From contig JAAUSC010000018.1 in assembly GCA_012031965.1 (NCBI GenBank), positions 1 to 56,124 on the forward strand: a DNA stretch of 56,124 bases. Direction: 5' to 3'. The stretch is from Scytonema sp. RU_4_4. Lineage in GTDB: Bacteria; Cyanobacteriota; Cyanobacteriia; Cyanobacteriales; Nostocaceae. Under the pieces are notes generated by a model. It saw only the letters and a list, made by a program, of their open reading frames with translations, searched no databases and was not told the origin of the DNA. The translations under genes were made by a program, and so were the position numbers. Positions 7,823 through 15,438 of the stretch are shown here, in pieces. How positions within the stretch are numbered: the first letter of the stretch is position 1; every line of letters starts with the position of its first letter.

Positions 7823-8932
7823 CTACTTGTGTTGGAGTTCTAAGAATGGGTAGTCGGTATATCCTTTCTCGTTTGGCGCGTAAAATGTTTTTACATCTGG
7901 CTTGTTCAAAGAGGCATTGAGTTCAAAGCGTTTTGGTAAGTCAGGATTAGCGAGAAACAACTGACCAAAAGAAACCAAATCTGCATCACCATTGGCAAGT
8001 ATGCTATCTCCCTTAGCATGGTCATAGCCACCATTAGTTATCAAAGTTCCTTTGTAAATTTTACGGAAGTAGGGTGTTACCGGGTTCATCACATCGCGAG
8101 TTGCCAAATCACCCTCATTCGGTTCCTGTAGGTGAAGATATGCCAATCCAAAGCGATTAAGAGCATTTATTGCATAACCGAACGTTTCTTGTGGATTTGA
8201 GTCGCCCATCCCGTAGAATGTGTTGCTAGGGGAAAGTTTGATACCAACACGATTTGCATCCCATACACTGGCAACTGCTTCCACGACTTCCAGCAGAAAT
8301 CGTGCTCGATTTTCTATAGAACCACCGTATTTATCAGTGCGTTTGTTTGTGTAATCTTCTAGAAACTGGTCAATTAAGTAACCAAATGCCCCATGCAATT
8401 CCACGCCATCGAATCCCGCAACACGGGCGTTTTCTGCACCTTTACGAAATTGCTCGACAATTTCAGGAATTTCATGCGTTTCGAGAGCGCGGGGAGTTTC
8501 CATTGCGACTTTCCCTATAGGAGTGTGCAGTTTCCCTGAAGCAGCAATTGCAGAAGGTGCGATGGGTAATTGTCCACCCAACAAAGAAGGATGAGAAACC
8601 CTCCCAGAGTGCCATAGTTGCAAGAAAATTCTTCCCCCTTTCTCATGTACAGCATCTGTCACTTGTTGCCATCCTGCAACTTGTTCTATTGAGTATATAC
8701 CCGGACAATTAATGTAGCCTAAACTCAGGGGTGAAACCATTGTGCATTCAGTAACGATTAGCCCCGCTGTTGACCGTTGTGCGTAGTAAATCGCCATCAA
8801 TGAGTTGGGGATGTTGTCAATTGCTCGCAAACGGGTCATTGGTGACATCACCATCCGGTTTGGTAGGGTATAGGGACCAAGTTGAACAGGGGTGAAAAGA
8901 TTAGTATTAGAAGTCACAAGGTTTATCTCCAT
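7823..8932 (-). CDS. Old Yellow Enzyme-family ene-reductase
   Basis: An FMN-dependent NAD(P)H ene-reductase (NemA/OYE type) of 369 residues, cytoplasmic. Visible family blocks are FTPVQLGPYTLPNRMVMSPM at the N-terminus, LWHSGRVSHP, AGFDGVELHGAFGYLIDQFL, YGGSIENRARFLLE, NGGYD and SFGQLFLANPDLPKR. In classical OYEs the substrate anion is held by His-x-x-Asn (or His-x-x-His in OPR enzymes). Here the pair is H180 and F183, an unusual replacement. Start ATG at 8932 is chosen because the upstream extension runs through an interspersed repeat; GGAGATAAAC precedes it. The double-ABM-domain gene lies 87 bp upstream on the same strand, so the two may be co-transcribed. Confidence 0.92.
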   Translation of the reverse strand: MEINLVTSNTNLFTPVQLGPYTLPNRMVMSPMTRLRAIDNIPNSLMAIYYAQRSTAGLIVTECTMVSPLSLGYINCPGIYSIEQVAGWQQVTDAVHEKGGRIFLQLWHSGRVSHPSLLGGQLPIAPSAIAASGKLHTPIGKVAMETPRALETHEIPEIVEQFRKGAENARVAGFDGVELHGAFGYLIDQFLEDYTNKRTDKYGGSIENRARFLLEVVEAVASVWDANRVGIKLSPSNTFYGMGDSNPQETFGYAINALNRFGLAYLHLQEPNEGDLATRDVMNPVTPYFRKIYKGTLITNGGYDHAKGDSILANGDADLVSFGQLFLANPDLPKRFELNASLNKPDVKTFYAPNEKGYTDYPFLELQHK

Positions 8933-9019
8933 ATTTTTGTTAGCCTTGTTCTCAGGCTCTAGCCTGGGAACGCACAACTCAAGGCTCAGCCAAGGAACAA
9001 AGAAAGCAAACAAAGCCAA

Positions 9020-9658
9020 TTAATGACTAGGTTGAGTGTAAACGACCTCGTAAAGATGAAACTGATTTTCAGCTAGACCTTGCCAATACTCACTCAAGGG
9101 CTTGTACTTTGGGTCTTTCAAAAGTTCCTCAAAATCTTCAAAGCTGCGCCATTGACCGTAATTCACATTGTGGACACCATCAAGCGAACGGTGGAAATTA
9201 CCAGATAAAAGCCCTGGATTTTGCAACTCCAGAGGTAGATATTCCCTTTCTAGTTCCACCAGGCGCATCTGGTTTTCTGGCTTCACCCGAAATTCCGCCA
9301 GATGAATTTTACCGCCTTTAGTAATTTTTAGTTCAGCATCATCTGGAAGGGAAACAACGACTTCATAGACGTGTGACTCGTGGATCTGGAACTGGAAAAG
9401 TTTAGCTCCTTTGGCTTGCACTTCGGAATTGTTGATAAATGCTTTGTAGTCTTCCAGCGTTTTCCACTGAGCATAATTCATAACCCGCACGCCATCAATG
9501 CTTTTGTGAATGCTAGATGAAACAAAACCGGGCTGGTGCTTCACCGTTGTTTCAAGAAATTCGATGATAGTATCAATGAGTTCCTGCTGACGTTCCGGTT
9601 CTACGGCGAAGATAATGATCACCGTAATGACATCGTTGTTTTTAGCAATCGTGGGCAT
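9020..9658 (-). CDS. Protein with two antibiotic-biosynthesis-monooxygenase (ABM) domains
   Basis: 212 residues containing two ferredoxin-like ABM domains: about 10-100 (VITVIIIFAVEPERQQELID…FVSSSIHKSIDGVRVMNYAQW) and about 115-207 (IHLAEFRVKPENQMRLVELE…LLSGNFHRSLDGVHNVNYGQW). The halves resemble each other (SxxxHxSxDGVxxxNYxQW), so they come from an internal duplication. Small ABM proteins are cofactor-free monooxygenases or heme/quinone-binding dimers, and here one chain could form the usual two-domain unit. It is soluble with no signal. The start at 9658 has AGGAGATAACC before it. It lies immediately upstream of the OYE gene, suggesting joint action on a quinone or enone, but the substrate is unknown. 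Confidence 0.85.
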   Translation of the reverse strand: MPTIAKNNDVITVIIIFAVEPERQQELIDTIIEFLETTVKHQPGFVSSSIHKSIDGVRVMNYAQWKTLEDYKAFINNSEVQAKGAKLFQFQIHESHVYEVVVSLPDDAELKITKGGKIHLAEFRVKPENQMRLVELEREYLPLELQNPGLLSGNFHRSLDGVHNVNYGQWRSFEDFEELLKDPKYKPLSEYWQGLAENQFHLYEVVYTQPSH

Positions 9659-9865
9659 TCGGTTATCTCCTGATGTGTTGGTGAATAAGAATATGGGATA
9701 ACTTCTAATCGGAACTAGGAAGTATCGTACCTTGCATCATGCTCTACCGCCACTAGCCATTTTTCTAGGTCGTCATTAACAAGTAAAAAGTAAAAAGTAA
9801 AAAGAGAATCCCCATAATTAAAGATGCTGTTGGCGAATTGATGAGGGATCACACCCCTCTAACCT

Positions 9866-9975
9866 CTCGTTCCCGTGCTCAGCATGGGAATGCGCTACCA
9901 AGAGGCTCTGCCTCTGCTATCTTGGTTGAGGCAGAGCCTCAAAGCCTGCATTCCCAGCCTGAGGCTAGGAACGAG
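9866..9975. repeat. 110-bp interspersed element with terminal inverted repeats
   Basis: The element begins CTCGTTCC and ends GGAACGAG (8-bp terminal inverted repeat), with an inner palindrome around GAGGCTCTGCCTC…GAGGCAGAGCCTC. A diverged relative is at 19774-19887 (CTCGTTACC … GGAACGAG, with GAGGCTCTGCCTC), and a partial one near 8945-8995. It behaves like a small non-autonomous repeat. Confidence 0.75.
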
Positions 9976-9993
9976 TCAAAGTTATTGTTTCAA

Positions 9994-10031
9994 AGGGCGA
10001 TACGCGGAGCGTCAAGCCTCCGGCTTATCGC
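9994..10031 (+). repeat. 38-bp palindromic repeat, copy 1
   Basis: An exact reverse-complement copy of all 38 bases is found at 13503-13540. The unit is bounded by GCGATA/TATCGC and has the quasi-palindromic core AAGCCTCCGGCTT. Confidence 0.9.
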
Positions 10032-10135
10032 AAGAGAGCGCACGAATCGGGCGAACTTCGTATTCATCCGGACTTTTGTTACAAAAATTATGTTTTTTTA
10101 ATTATGTACTAGGTAAAAATCCTTTACGATAAAAC

Positions 10136-10149
10136 GTAGTCTAGGTTAC
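10136..10149 (+). promoter_or_regulatory. Possible NtcA-type site (GTA-N8-TAC)
   Basis: GTAGTCTAGGTTAC fits the NtcA core GTA-N8-TAC and lies about 72 nt upstream of the GTG at 10222. The -10 element expected roughly 22 nt downstream is not convincing. A match of this looseness is expected about a dozen times by chance in a window of this size, so it is only a hint. Confidence 0.2.
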
Positions 10150-10221
10150 ATTAGACGAAAATCACCAGAAAACGAAATACAACTGTGCATTTGTGATTTT
10201 TCCAGTATTAAGGAGTTAACT

Positions 10222-10836
10222 GTGGAATATCTTGCTTACTCTCTCATGGATAGCGCCTACGCAGAAGCGACGAAAGATACAGAATTCAGCGTTCCAGAAT
10301 TTCAAGTGAAGTTTAACTGGAACAGAGGTTTCAAATCTGCGTGGTTAACTTTCGCGAGCATCGGTGCGTTGTTAGCAATTTTAGCTCAAGCTCAAACAGC
10401 AACAGCCGCCTACTACGGTCCAGGAAGCAACTATTATGTTAGGACAAATGGCAGTCATCTCGTAGTCCGCAAAGGTCCTAGCTCATCTTATGCTCCTGTC
10501 ACATCTTACCGTAATGGCTCACGACTTCCACGAATCGTAGGATACAGAAATGGATTTGCTAAACTATCCAATGGTTATTACGTTGCTGCCAATTGGATTA
10601 GCAACAAACCTGGCAAAGGGTACAATCCTGGTCCTGGTGTTGGTGGTCTTTACACTTTGAGGGAAGGCTCTCAAGGTTCTGCTGTTGCAAGACTGCAAAA
10701 AACTCTGGGAATCACACCGACTGGATACTACGGTTCAGTGACAGCAAATGCAGTCCGGAACTACCAAGCAAATAATGGTTTACTTGTGGATGGAGTCGCT
10801 GGACCACAAACGCTGTCGTCTTTGAGAGTGTACTAA
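10222..10836 (+). CDS. Exported SH3b / peptidoglycan-binding protein
   Basis: 204 residues. The N-terminus (MEYLAYSLMDSAYAEAT) is shared with the gene at 11234. A hydrophobic segment at about 38-60 (SAWLTFASIGALLAILAQA) ends in ATAA, which looks like an unusually late signal peptide or membrane anchor. A bacterial SH3-like domain follows at about 70-130 (YYVRTNGSHLVVRKGPSSSY…LPRIVGYRNGFAKLSNGYYV). A PG_binding_1 domain occupies about 143-204 (LREGSQGSAVARLQKTLG…GYYGSVTANAVRNYQ…DGVAGPQTL). It is likely periplasmic and attached to the cell wall. GTG at 10222 is the start, with AAGGAG 6 nt upstream. No catalytic domain is visible, so it is probably a wall-binding or structural protein. Confidence 0.85.
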   Translation: MEYLAYSLMDSAYAEATKDTEFSVPEFQVKFNWNRGFKSAWLTFASIGALLAILAQAQTATAAYYGPGSNYYVRTNGSHLVVRKGPSSSYAPVTSYRNGSRLPRIVGYRNGFAKLSNGYYVAANWISNKPGKGYNPGPGVGGLYTLREGSQGSAVARLQKTLGITPTGYYGSVTANAVRNYQANNGLLVDGVAGPQTLSSLRVY

Positions 10837-11090
10837 CACGTCGATGCTCCCACGGTTTGAAGTCGTAGGATTGTGGGCTGAATTAGTGTAGCTTAAAACA
10901 AATCTATCCTGGCGACAGTACTTATCAGTGGTCTATTATAATTCCGTACACAGCAGTTCCTACTCTGCGCAAAGCCTTCTGGCGGGCGTCTACAAGCCGG
11001 TAAACCCAACTCTAATTGCTACAATAGAATTCCCTATTGTAGCAATTAGTATTACCTACGGGCTTCATCCTCATGAATAAAATTCAAGGG
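10837..11090. mobile_element. Possible IS200/IS605-type end remnant
   Basis: This holds a subterminal-looking segment (GCTCCCACGG … GTCGTAGG … GTGGGCT) and a perfect 16-bp inverted repeat, CTAATTGCTACAATAG (11012-11027) with CTATTGTAGCAATTAG (11034-11049), loop AATTCC. It closes with GAATAAAATTCAAGGGGC. I see no transposase. The resemblance to transposon ends of IS200/IS605 type is from memory and unverified; the hairpin itself is certain. Confidence 0.35.
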
Positions 11091-11233
11091 GCTTGTGCAT
11101 TTCAATGATCGGCGATCGCCAATGTGTTCTATGTCCTCAATACAGGAATATAAAGCACAAGAAAACTTTTATACTAATCAAATATAAGAACCAAACGACT
11201 TTCAGTACAAATTTCAGTACAAAGGAGAATATT

Positions 11234-12280
11234 GTGGAATATCTTGCTTATTCTCTCATGGACAGTGCATATGCAAAGGTAACTGCAGATAGCGAATACC
11301 ATCTTCCTGAGCTTCAACTCACATTCAGTTGGCAAAAATATTTCAAATCTGCATGGTTAACTTTCACTAGCATCAGTACCTTGTTGGCAATTTTCACTCA
11401 AGCTGGAGTCGCTTCGGCAGCATATTATGGTCCGGGTAGGTACATTGTCAAGACTAACGGCAGCTGTCTCAATCTTCGCACAGGTCCTAGCACCTGCCAT
11501 CGCTCAGTAAAATGTAACTCCAATGGTTCACGCTTGCCACGAGTTGTAGGATATAAGAATGGATTTGCTCGGATGTCTACAGGTAATTACGTTTCTGCGA
11601 ATTGGATCAACAAGAGCACCAGCAACAGATATACTTCTCGCCGCATTTCCAGAGAATATACTCCTAACAATGGCATTGGCGGTAGCATCACTCTTAGAAG
11701 AGGCTCTCAAGGTGAGGATGTCGCAGAACTTCAAAAAGCTTTGGGTAATGTCTCAGTGACTGGATACTATGGTTCAGCCACTGAAAGAGCAGTTAGGAAC
11801 TTCCAAGCAAGCAATGGTTTGCGTGCAGATGGAGTCGCTGGAGCGGAAACTCTTAGTTACCTGGGGTTGGGGAACATTATGGGGAACGTGACCACTCGAC
11901 CACAAGATTATCCTTGGTATCGTAATGATGGTTTTGGCAGTACAGGTTACCGTCCGTATCCTAATGCGTATCCTAATGACAACTATAGACGTAGCATGAC
12001 TTTGAGAAGAGGCTCTAGAGGAGAAGCTGTGGCTGAACTTCAGAGAGCTTTGGGTAATGTTCCAGTCACTGGATATTATGATTCCTCAACTGAGAGAGCA
12101 GTCAGAAACTTCCAGGCAAGTCTTGGCTTTCGTCCAGATGGAGTAGCTGGATCAGAAACTCTCGAGTTTCTGGGGTTTGGAAATACTAACACAACAAGAC
12201 CATACTATACAGATTATTCCAGATCTTATAACTATTCGAGATCTTCTGGCTATTCAGGTATTAGTGTTGGCGGTCCCTGA
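11234..12280 (+). CDS. Exported SH3b protein with two peptidoglycan-binding domains
   Basis: 348 residues, a paralogue of the protein at 10222. It has the same N-terminus (MEYLAYSLMDSAYA), a hydrophobic segment (SAWLTFTSISTLLAIFTQAG) ending in ASAA, and an SH3-like domain (YIVKTNGSCLNLRTGPSTCH…). Two PG_binding_1 domains follow (ITLRRGSQGEDVAELQKALG… and MTLRRGSRGEAVAELQRALG…), joined by a Tyr/Pro/Asn-rich linker. The tail is Tyr/Ser-rich. The start is GTG at 11234, with AAAGGAG 8 nt upstream and homology to the neighbour starting exactly there; the longer reading from 11093 is unlikely. The two genes are tandem but separated by a repeat-filled gap, so they probably have separate promoters. 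Probable periplasmic wall-binding protein. Confidence 0.87.
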   Translation: MEYLAYSLMDSAYAKVTADSEYHLPELQLTFSWQKYFKSAWLTFTSISTLLAIFTQAGVASAAYYGPGRYIVKTNGSCLNLRTGPSTCHRSVKCNSNGSRLPRVVGYKNGFARMSTGNYVSANWINKSTSNRYTSRRISREYTPNNGIGGSITLRRGSQGEDVAELQKALGNVSVTGYYGSATERAVRNFQASNGLRADGVAGAETLSYLGLGNIMGNVTTRPQDYPWYRNDGFGSTGYRPYPNAYPNDNYRRSMTLRRGSRGEAVAELQRALGNVPVTGYYDSSTERAVRNFQASLGFRPDGVAGSETLEFLGFGNTNTTRPYYTDYSRSYNYSRSSGYSGISVGGP

Positions 12281-12628
12281 CTGTGTCATACCAGTAAGAC
12301 AGTTAGGGAAGCTAATGCCGAATTTGCGCCCTCCCCGGCGAATCCAATTTCGAGGTCCTCTAGTTGTTTCTTGAGATTTTCAACCGTTGTACCTAGGACT
12401 TACGCACTGTACAAATAGATCATCATGTGTATTAACGTGAAACTTTGCCACGGGGATACTCTCCGTGGGAAGATTTCACGAAAATTAATTGGCCGTTTCA
12501 AGCTTTTCACAACTACCCGTTAGATGGTTGGCGATCGCTCAACGAGTGTGATCGCTCGTTCCAAACGCGCTAATTCTACAATGCAAAGTCGTTGCAGGCG
12601 TTTTATCTCAGGATGTTCTCCCACATTC
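12281..12628. other. Intergenic region with no gene seen
   Basis: This contains a TAGGACTTACGCA segment of a type common in cyanobacterial intergenic regions (about 12395-12407), a CCGTGG/CCACGG short inverted repeat near 12450-12470, and HIP1-type GCGATCGC plus a GTGATCGC variant (12532-12560). The two flanking genes converge here, so a terminator is expected, but none is clear. Confidence 0.4.
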
Positions 12629-13255
12629 CTAATTTCTGACTGGTGTCGCACCCCCCTGTTGTCCTGTTGTCAAGCTGGAATGATAATATAGCAGACCAAC
12701 ACTCAACAAACCAGCTAGTACAAAGATGATTAGTAGTAACTTCAGGTGAAACCTAGAGGCAGTAGCATTAGGCTGCGTCGAGGCAAAGTCTACTATGATT
12801 GGGTCAAGACGACGCTGCTCCAGAAGCTCCAACTCAGAGATTTCCTCTTCAGACTTCGTCTCTGACAGCATTAGGTTGACAATCTCAGCATAGGCATCTG
12901 TCCACGCCTGCTTGACCTCTTTTGTCCATTCCTTTCCTAAATAAAATTCAAAGGTTTTTAACAGCGCTGCACCTACCATTGGATAATGTACCTGCACAGT
13001 GCCATACCTTATATGTCTTTCTCCGAGATCCCTCAATAGACTCTTTAAGTAAGTAAGGTTGCGTAAATTGTAGATGACCAGCACCAAAGTCTGCATTAAC
13101 TTCTTCTCCTGCTCCTGCATATTGGTGTTGGCAAACAAGGGTTTAAGCTCGGGATTGTCATTAAACAGATTGTCATAAAATGTTGATGCAAACTGTGTTG
13201 CCTTAGGTTTAATGCACGCAAAACTTTCTTCTAAAACTTTGACATTCAAAGACAT
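12629..13255 (-). CDS. Globin with C-terminal membrane anchor
   Basis: 208 residues. The first 135 form a single-domain globin with proximal (F8) H81 in GERHIRYG, B10 Tyr in FYDNLF (Y27), CD1 Phe (F41) and probable E7 Gln (Q49), the pattern of bacterial haemoglobin-like globins. After an acidic linker (KSEEEISELELLEQ) there is a 20-residue hydrophobic helix at about 171-191 (KLLLIIFVLAGLLSVGLLYY) and a short polar tail, so the protein is probably tail-anchored with the haem domain in the cytoplasm. The likely role is O2 or NO binding near a membrane; no reductase domain is present. It appears monocistronic. The ATG at 13255 has no strong Shine-Dalgarno. Confidence 0.88.
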   Translation of the reverse strand: MSLNVKVLEESFACIKPKATQFASTFYDNLFNDNPELKPLFANTNMQEQEKKLMQTLVLVIYNLRNLTYLKSLLRDLGERHIRYGTVQVHYPMVGAALLKTFEFYLGKEWTKEVKQAWTDAYAEIVNLMLSETKSEEEISELELLEQRRLDPIIVDFASTQPNATASRFHLKLLLIIFVLAGLLSVGLLYYHSSLTTGQQGGATPVRN

Positions 13256-13664
13256 AGTTTCAAACTTTTGTGGATTAAAAAACTATTTCTCTTTACTCAA
13301 AAAAACGGTAATGATTTGGTAAAAATCAAACTTTTGGGTAATTCAACCTATTTTTGGGGAACATTCCCTATCATTTCTTTGGGAGACTACGAGCGCATAT
13401 TACACTTTTTTGTCAAGATTTATTTCTTGACCGGCTCTCTAGTAAATGGTTGTGCTACTGATTTGTCGTTATTATTGTTGCTACGCTCGTAGCAGGCTCT
13501 GTGCGATAAGCCGGAGGCTTGACGCTCCGCGTATCGCCCTCTCAGGTAAGGTGATTCACAATTTAAAGAGCGATCGCTGTCCCAATCGAGAAACAACAGG
13601 CAAGAGTCGGAGCAAGAAGCCATATCTCAGGGAAAATTGTCAGAAATACTCAAGTTTCTGAAGT
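13256..13664. other. Intergenic region with palindromic repeat
   Basis: The first 200 bases are AT-rich and form the probable promoter region of the globin gene. The second half holds the 38-bp palindromic repeat at 13503-13540 and a GAGCGATCGCT motif near 13568. No gene is supported. Confidence 0.5.
13503..13540 (-). repeat. 38-bp palindromic repeat, copy 2
   Basis: Exact reverse complement of 9994-10031, about 3.5 kb away and in inverted orientation. Confidence 0.9.
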
Positions 13665-14780
13665 TTATGAGCAAAGCCCCAAGTAATTTTGCACAATTTG
13701 CAAAATTCGCTTTGCTGCATGACCATCTCCAAAGGGATTAATTGCGTTTGCCATTGCTTCATAAGCAGTAGAGTCAGATAGCAATTGAGCAGCAGTCGCA
13801 AAAATTTTCTCGCTTTGAGTTCCCACAAGTTTAGCTGTACCCGCACTCACTGCTTCAGGTCTTTCTGTCGTTTCTCTCAAAACCAAAACTGGTTTTCCAA
13901 GGCTGGGTGCTTCTTCCTGTAAACCACCAGAGTCCGTAAGCAAAAGGTGCGATCGCATAATCGCTCCTACTAATTCAGCATAATCTAAAGGTTCCGTTAA
14001 AAAAACGCGGGGATGGTTTCCCAATAGTGCTTGCAATGGTTCTCTTACTATTGGATTACGATGCAATGGCAGTAGCAAAGCTGTATCAGGGAACTTATCC
14101 AGTAACCATAAAAACCCTTGAGCAATATCATGCAGTGGCTCTCCCCAATTTTCACGGCGGTGAACTGTTGCCAGCAGGACACGATATTTTTCCCATTCTA
14201 ATCCAGGTATACCACAGGCAGGAACACTTGCAGCCACAGTTAACAGTGCATCAATCACTGTGTTACCTGTTAAGTGAATTTCGCCCAAAACACCAGAACG
14301 TTCCAGATTTTCCACTGCCAAAGGTGTTGGTGCAAAGTGTAATTGAGTCAGTTGAGAAATCAGCCGCCGATTCGCTTCTTCGGGATAAGGATTAAATAAG
14401 TCATCTGTTCTTAATCCAGCTTCTACATGTCCTACAGGGATTTTTTGATAAAATGCAGCCAAAGTCGCGGCAAAAGCCGTAGTTGTATCTCCCTGCACTA
14501 TCACTACATCTGGCTTACTCTGTTGGAATAATCCTTCCAAACCTCGTAAACTACGACAGGTAATATCACTGAGAGATTGCTTTGGTTGCATAATCTCCAA
14601 GTCATGATGAGCTTTGAGGTTGAACAGTTGCATCACTTGCTCAACCATCTCACGATGCTGTCCTGTCAAAATCACTTTAGTGTTAAAACTTGAGGAGTTT
14701 TGGAAAACCTGAATGACTGGAGCTAGTTTGATTGCTTCCGGACGAGTACCTAATATAATGTAAATTTGCTTTTTAGTCAT
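13665..14780 (-). CDS. wecB: UDP-N-acetylglucosamine 2-epimerase (non-hydrolysing)
   Basis: Interconverts UDP-GlcNAc and UDP-ManNAc in the cytoplasm for surface polysaccharide synthesis. It is 371 residues, the normal family length. Visible blocks are GTRPEAIKLAPVI near the N-terminus, VQGDTTTAFAATLAA, VGHVEAGLRT, NPYPEEANRR, HRRENWGE and the UDP-binding TDSGGLQEEAPSLGKPVLVLR. The start codon is the last unit of a six-copy heptamer array (ATGACTA on the coding strand), and no Shine-Dalgarno is present because the whole leader is repeat. It might feed the polysaccharide cluster at 29.7-41.9 kb, but it is not linked to it. Confidence 0.93.
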   Translation of the reverse strand: MTKKQIYIILGTRPEAIKLAPVIQVFQNSSSFNTKVILTGQHREMVEQVMQLFNLKAHHDLEIMQPKQSLSDITCRSLRGLEGLFQQSKPDVVIVQGDTTTAFAATLAAFYQKIPVGHVEAGLRTDDLFNPYPEEANRRLISQLTQLHFAPTPLAVENLERSGVLGEIHLTGNTVIDALLTVAASVPACGIPGLEWEKYRVLLATVHRRENWGEPLHDIAQGFLWLLDKFPDTALLLPLHRNPIVREPLQALLGNHPRVFLTEPLDYAELVGAIMRSHLLLTDSGGLQEEAPSLGKPVLVLRETTERPEAVSAGTAKLVGTQSEKIFATAAQLLSDSTAYEAMANAINPFGDGHAAKRILQIVQNYLGLCS

Positions 14781-14815
14781 TAGTCATTAGTCATTAGTCA
14801 TTAGTCATTAGTCAT
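14774..14815 (-). repeat. Heptamer tandem repeat overlapping the wecB start
   Basis: Six perfect copies of TAGTCAT (ATGACTA on the minus strand). The copy nearest the gene (14774-14780) supplies the wecB ATG. Related heptamers (TAATGAC/TCATGAC) occur at about 44068-44102. Confidence 0.95.
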
Positions 14816-14920
14816 TAGGAGCCACTGCACCCAAAGGAGGTTTCCCTCTGGAAGAAACTGTCCGTTCCGTTGAGTGTACCTGACGTGGTTCTCCCCGTTG
14901 AGTGCAAGTGGCGTTCATTA
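14816..14920. repeat. Interspersed repeat upstream of wecB
   Basis: This contains CCAAAGGAGGTTTCCCTCTGG and GGTTCTCCCCGTTGAGTGCAAGTGGCG-like segments, quasi-palindromic around GGAGGTTTCCCTC. It resembles the GGGGGTTTCCCCCG element at about 2454-2470. It is non-coding. Confidence 0.5.
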
Positions 14921-15005
14921 GTTAATAGTCATTATTCAAGCGGAATTCGTCAATGGTAATTACTCATAAATAACAAATGATCATGACAATAACTCATTAA
15001 GCATG

Positions 15006-15026
15006 AAAAAACCCGGCTGAACCGGG
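15006..15026 (-). terminator. Rho-independent terminator
   Basis: On the minus strand CCCGG-TTCAG-CCGGG is followed by TTTTTT (15006-15011). It sits about 35 nt downstream of the stop of the membrane protein gene at 15061-15438. Confidence 0.85.
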
Positions 15027-15060
15027 CAGATGTACTGTTTGTCGAATTGAGCAGTAATGG

Positions 15061-15438
15061 TTACGGTTTAATTTCACAAGTTAATGGGCAAGAGGCAAAA
15101 ACAGCAGTTGTTTGCAGATTTTCTTCTTCTCCATGCAACCAACTTAACCATTTGACTTCGCTGGGGTGAATTCCCTTAAGAGTTAAAACTCCAGCAGCCA
15201 TCACAACCGCCATTACATTAAACATAATTAAACCACCTGCAACAAGCAAAACTGCACTGACAGGCATCACCGATTGCAAAACAACTGACAACAGACATCC
15301 GACCGTAGCCATTAGAACAACTAAAGGGAAACCGACAACCAGCAAGCATACTGCCAATGTAAAAGTCCATATTAAAAAACTTTTAATCATCAGCAAAGAA
15401 TACGTCTTACCGAAATGAGATGTTTGAGACAAAGCCAT
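15061..15438 (-). CDS. Small membrane protein of unknown function
   Basis: 125 residues with two or three long hydrophobic segments: FLIWTFTLAVCLLVVGFPLV, LMATVGCLLSVVLQSVMPVS and AVLLVAGGLIMFNVMAVVMA. These are followed by a short polar tail (KWLSWLHGEEEN). I recognise no named family; the composition suggests a conserved cyanobacterial plasma or thylakoid membrane protein. ATG at 15438 (MALSQTSHF) is chosen because GAGGGA lies about 9 nt upstream. It is monocistronic, followed by a clear terminator and preceded by a 970-bp gap that presumably carries its promoter. Confidence 0.7.
   Translation of the reverse strand: MALSQTSHFGKTYSLLMIKSFLIWTFTLAVCLLVVGFPLVVLMATVGCLLSVVLQSVMPVSAVLLVAGGLIMFNVMAVVMAAGVLTLKGIHPSEVKWLSWLHGEEENLQTTAVFASCPLTCEIKP

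Larger units (their letters stand above)
9659..10221. other. Repeat-rich intergenic region
   Basis: No gene is supported here. It holds AGTAAAA-type short tandem repeats (about 9780-9803), the 110-bp element at 9866-9975, the 38-bp palindromic repeat at 9994-10031, and the presumed promoter region of the exported protein at 10222. Open frames across it are by-products of the repeats. Confidence 0.6.

Noticed and set aside
9838-10132. Two overlapping plus-strand open frames of 85 and 87 codons
   Set aside because: They lie wholly within interspersed repeats and have no family features.
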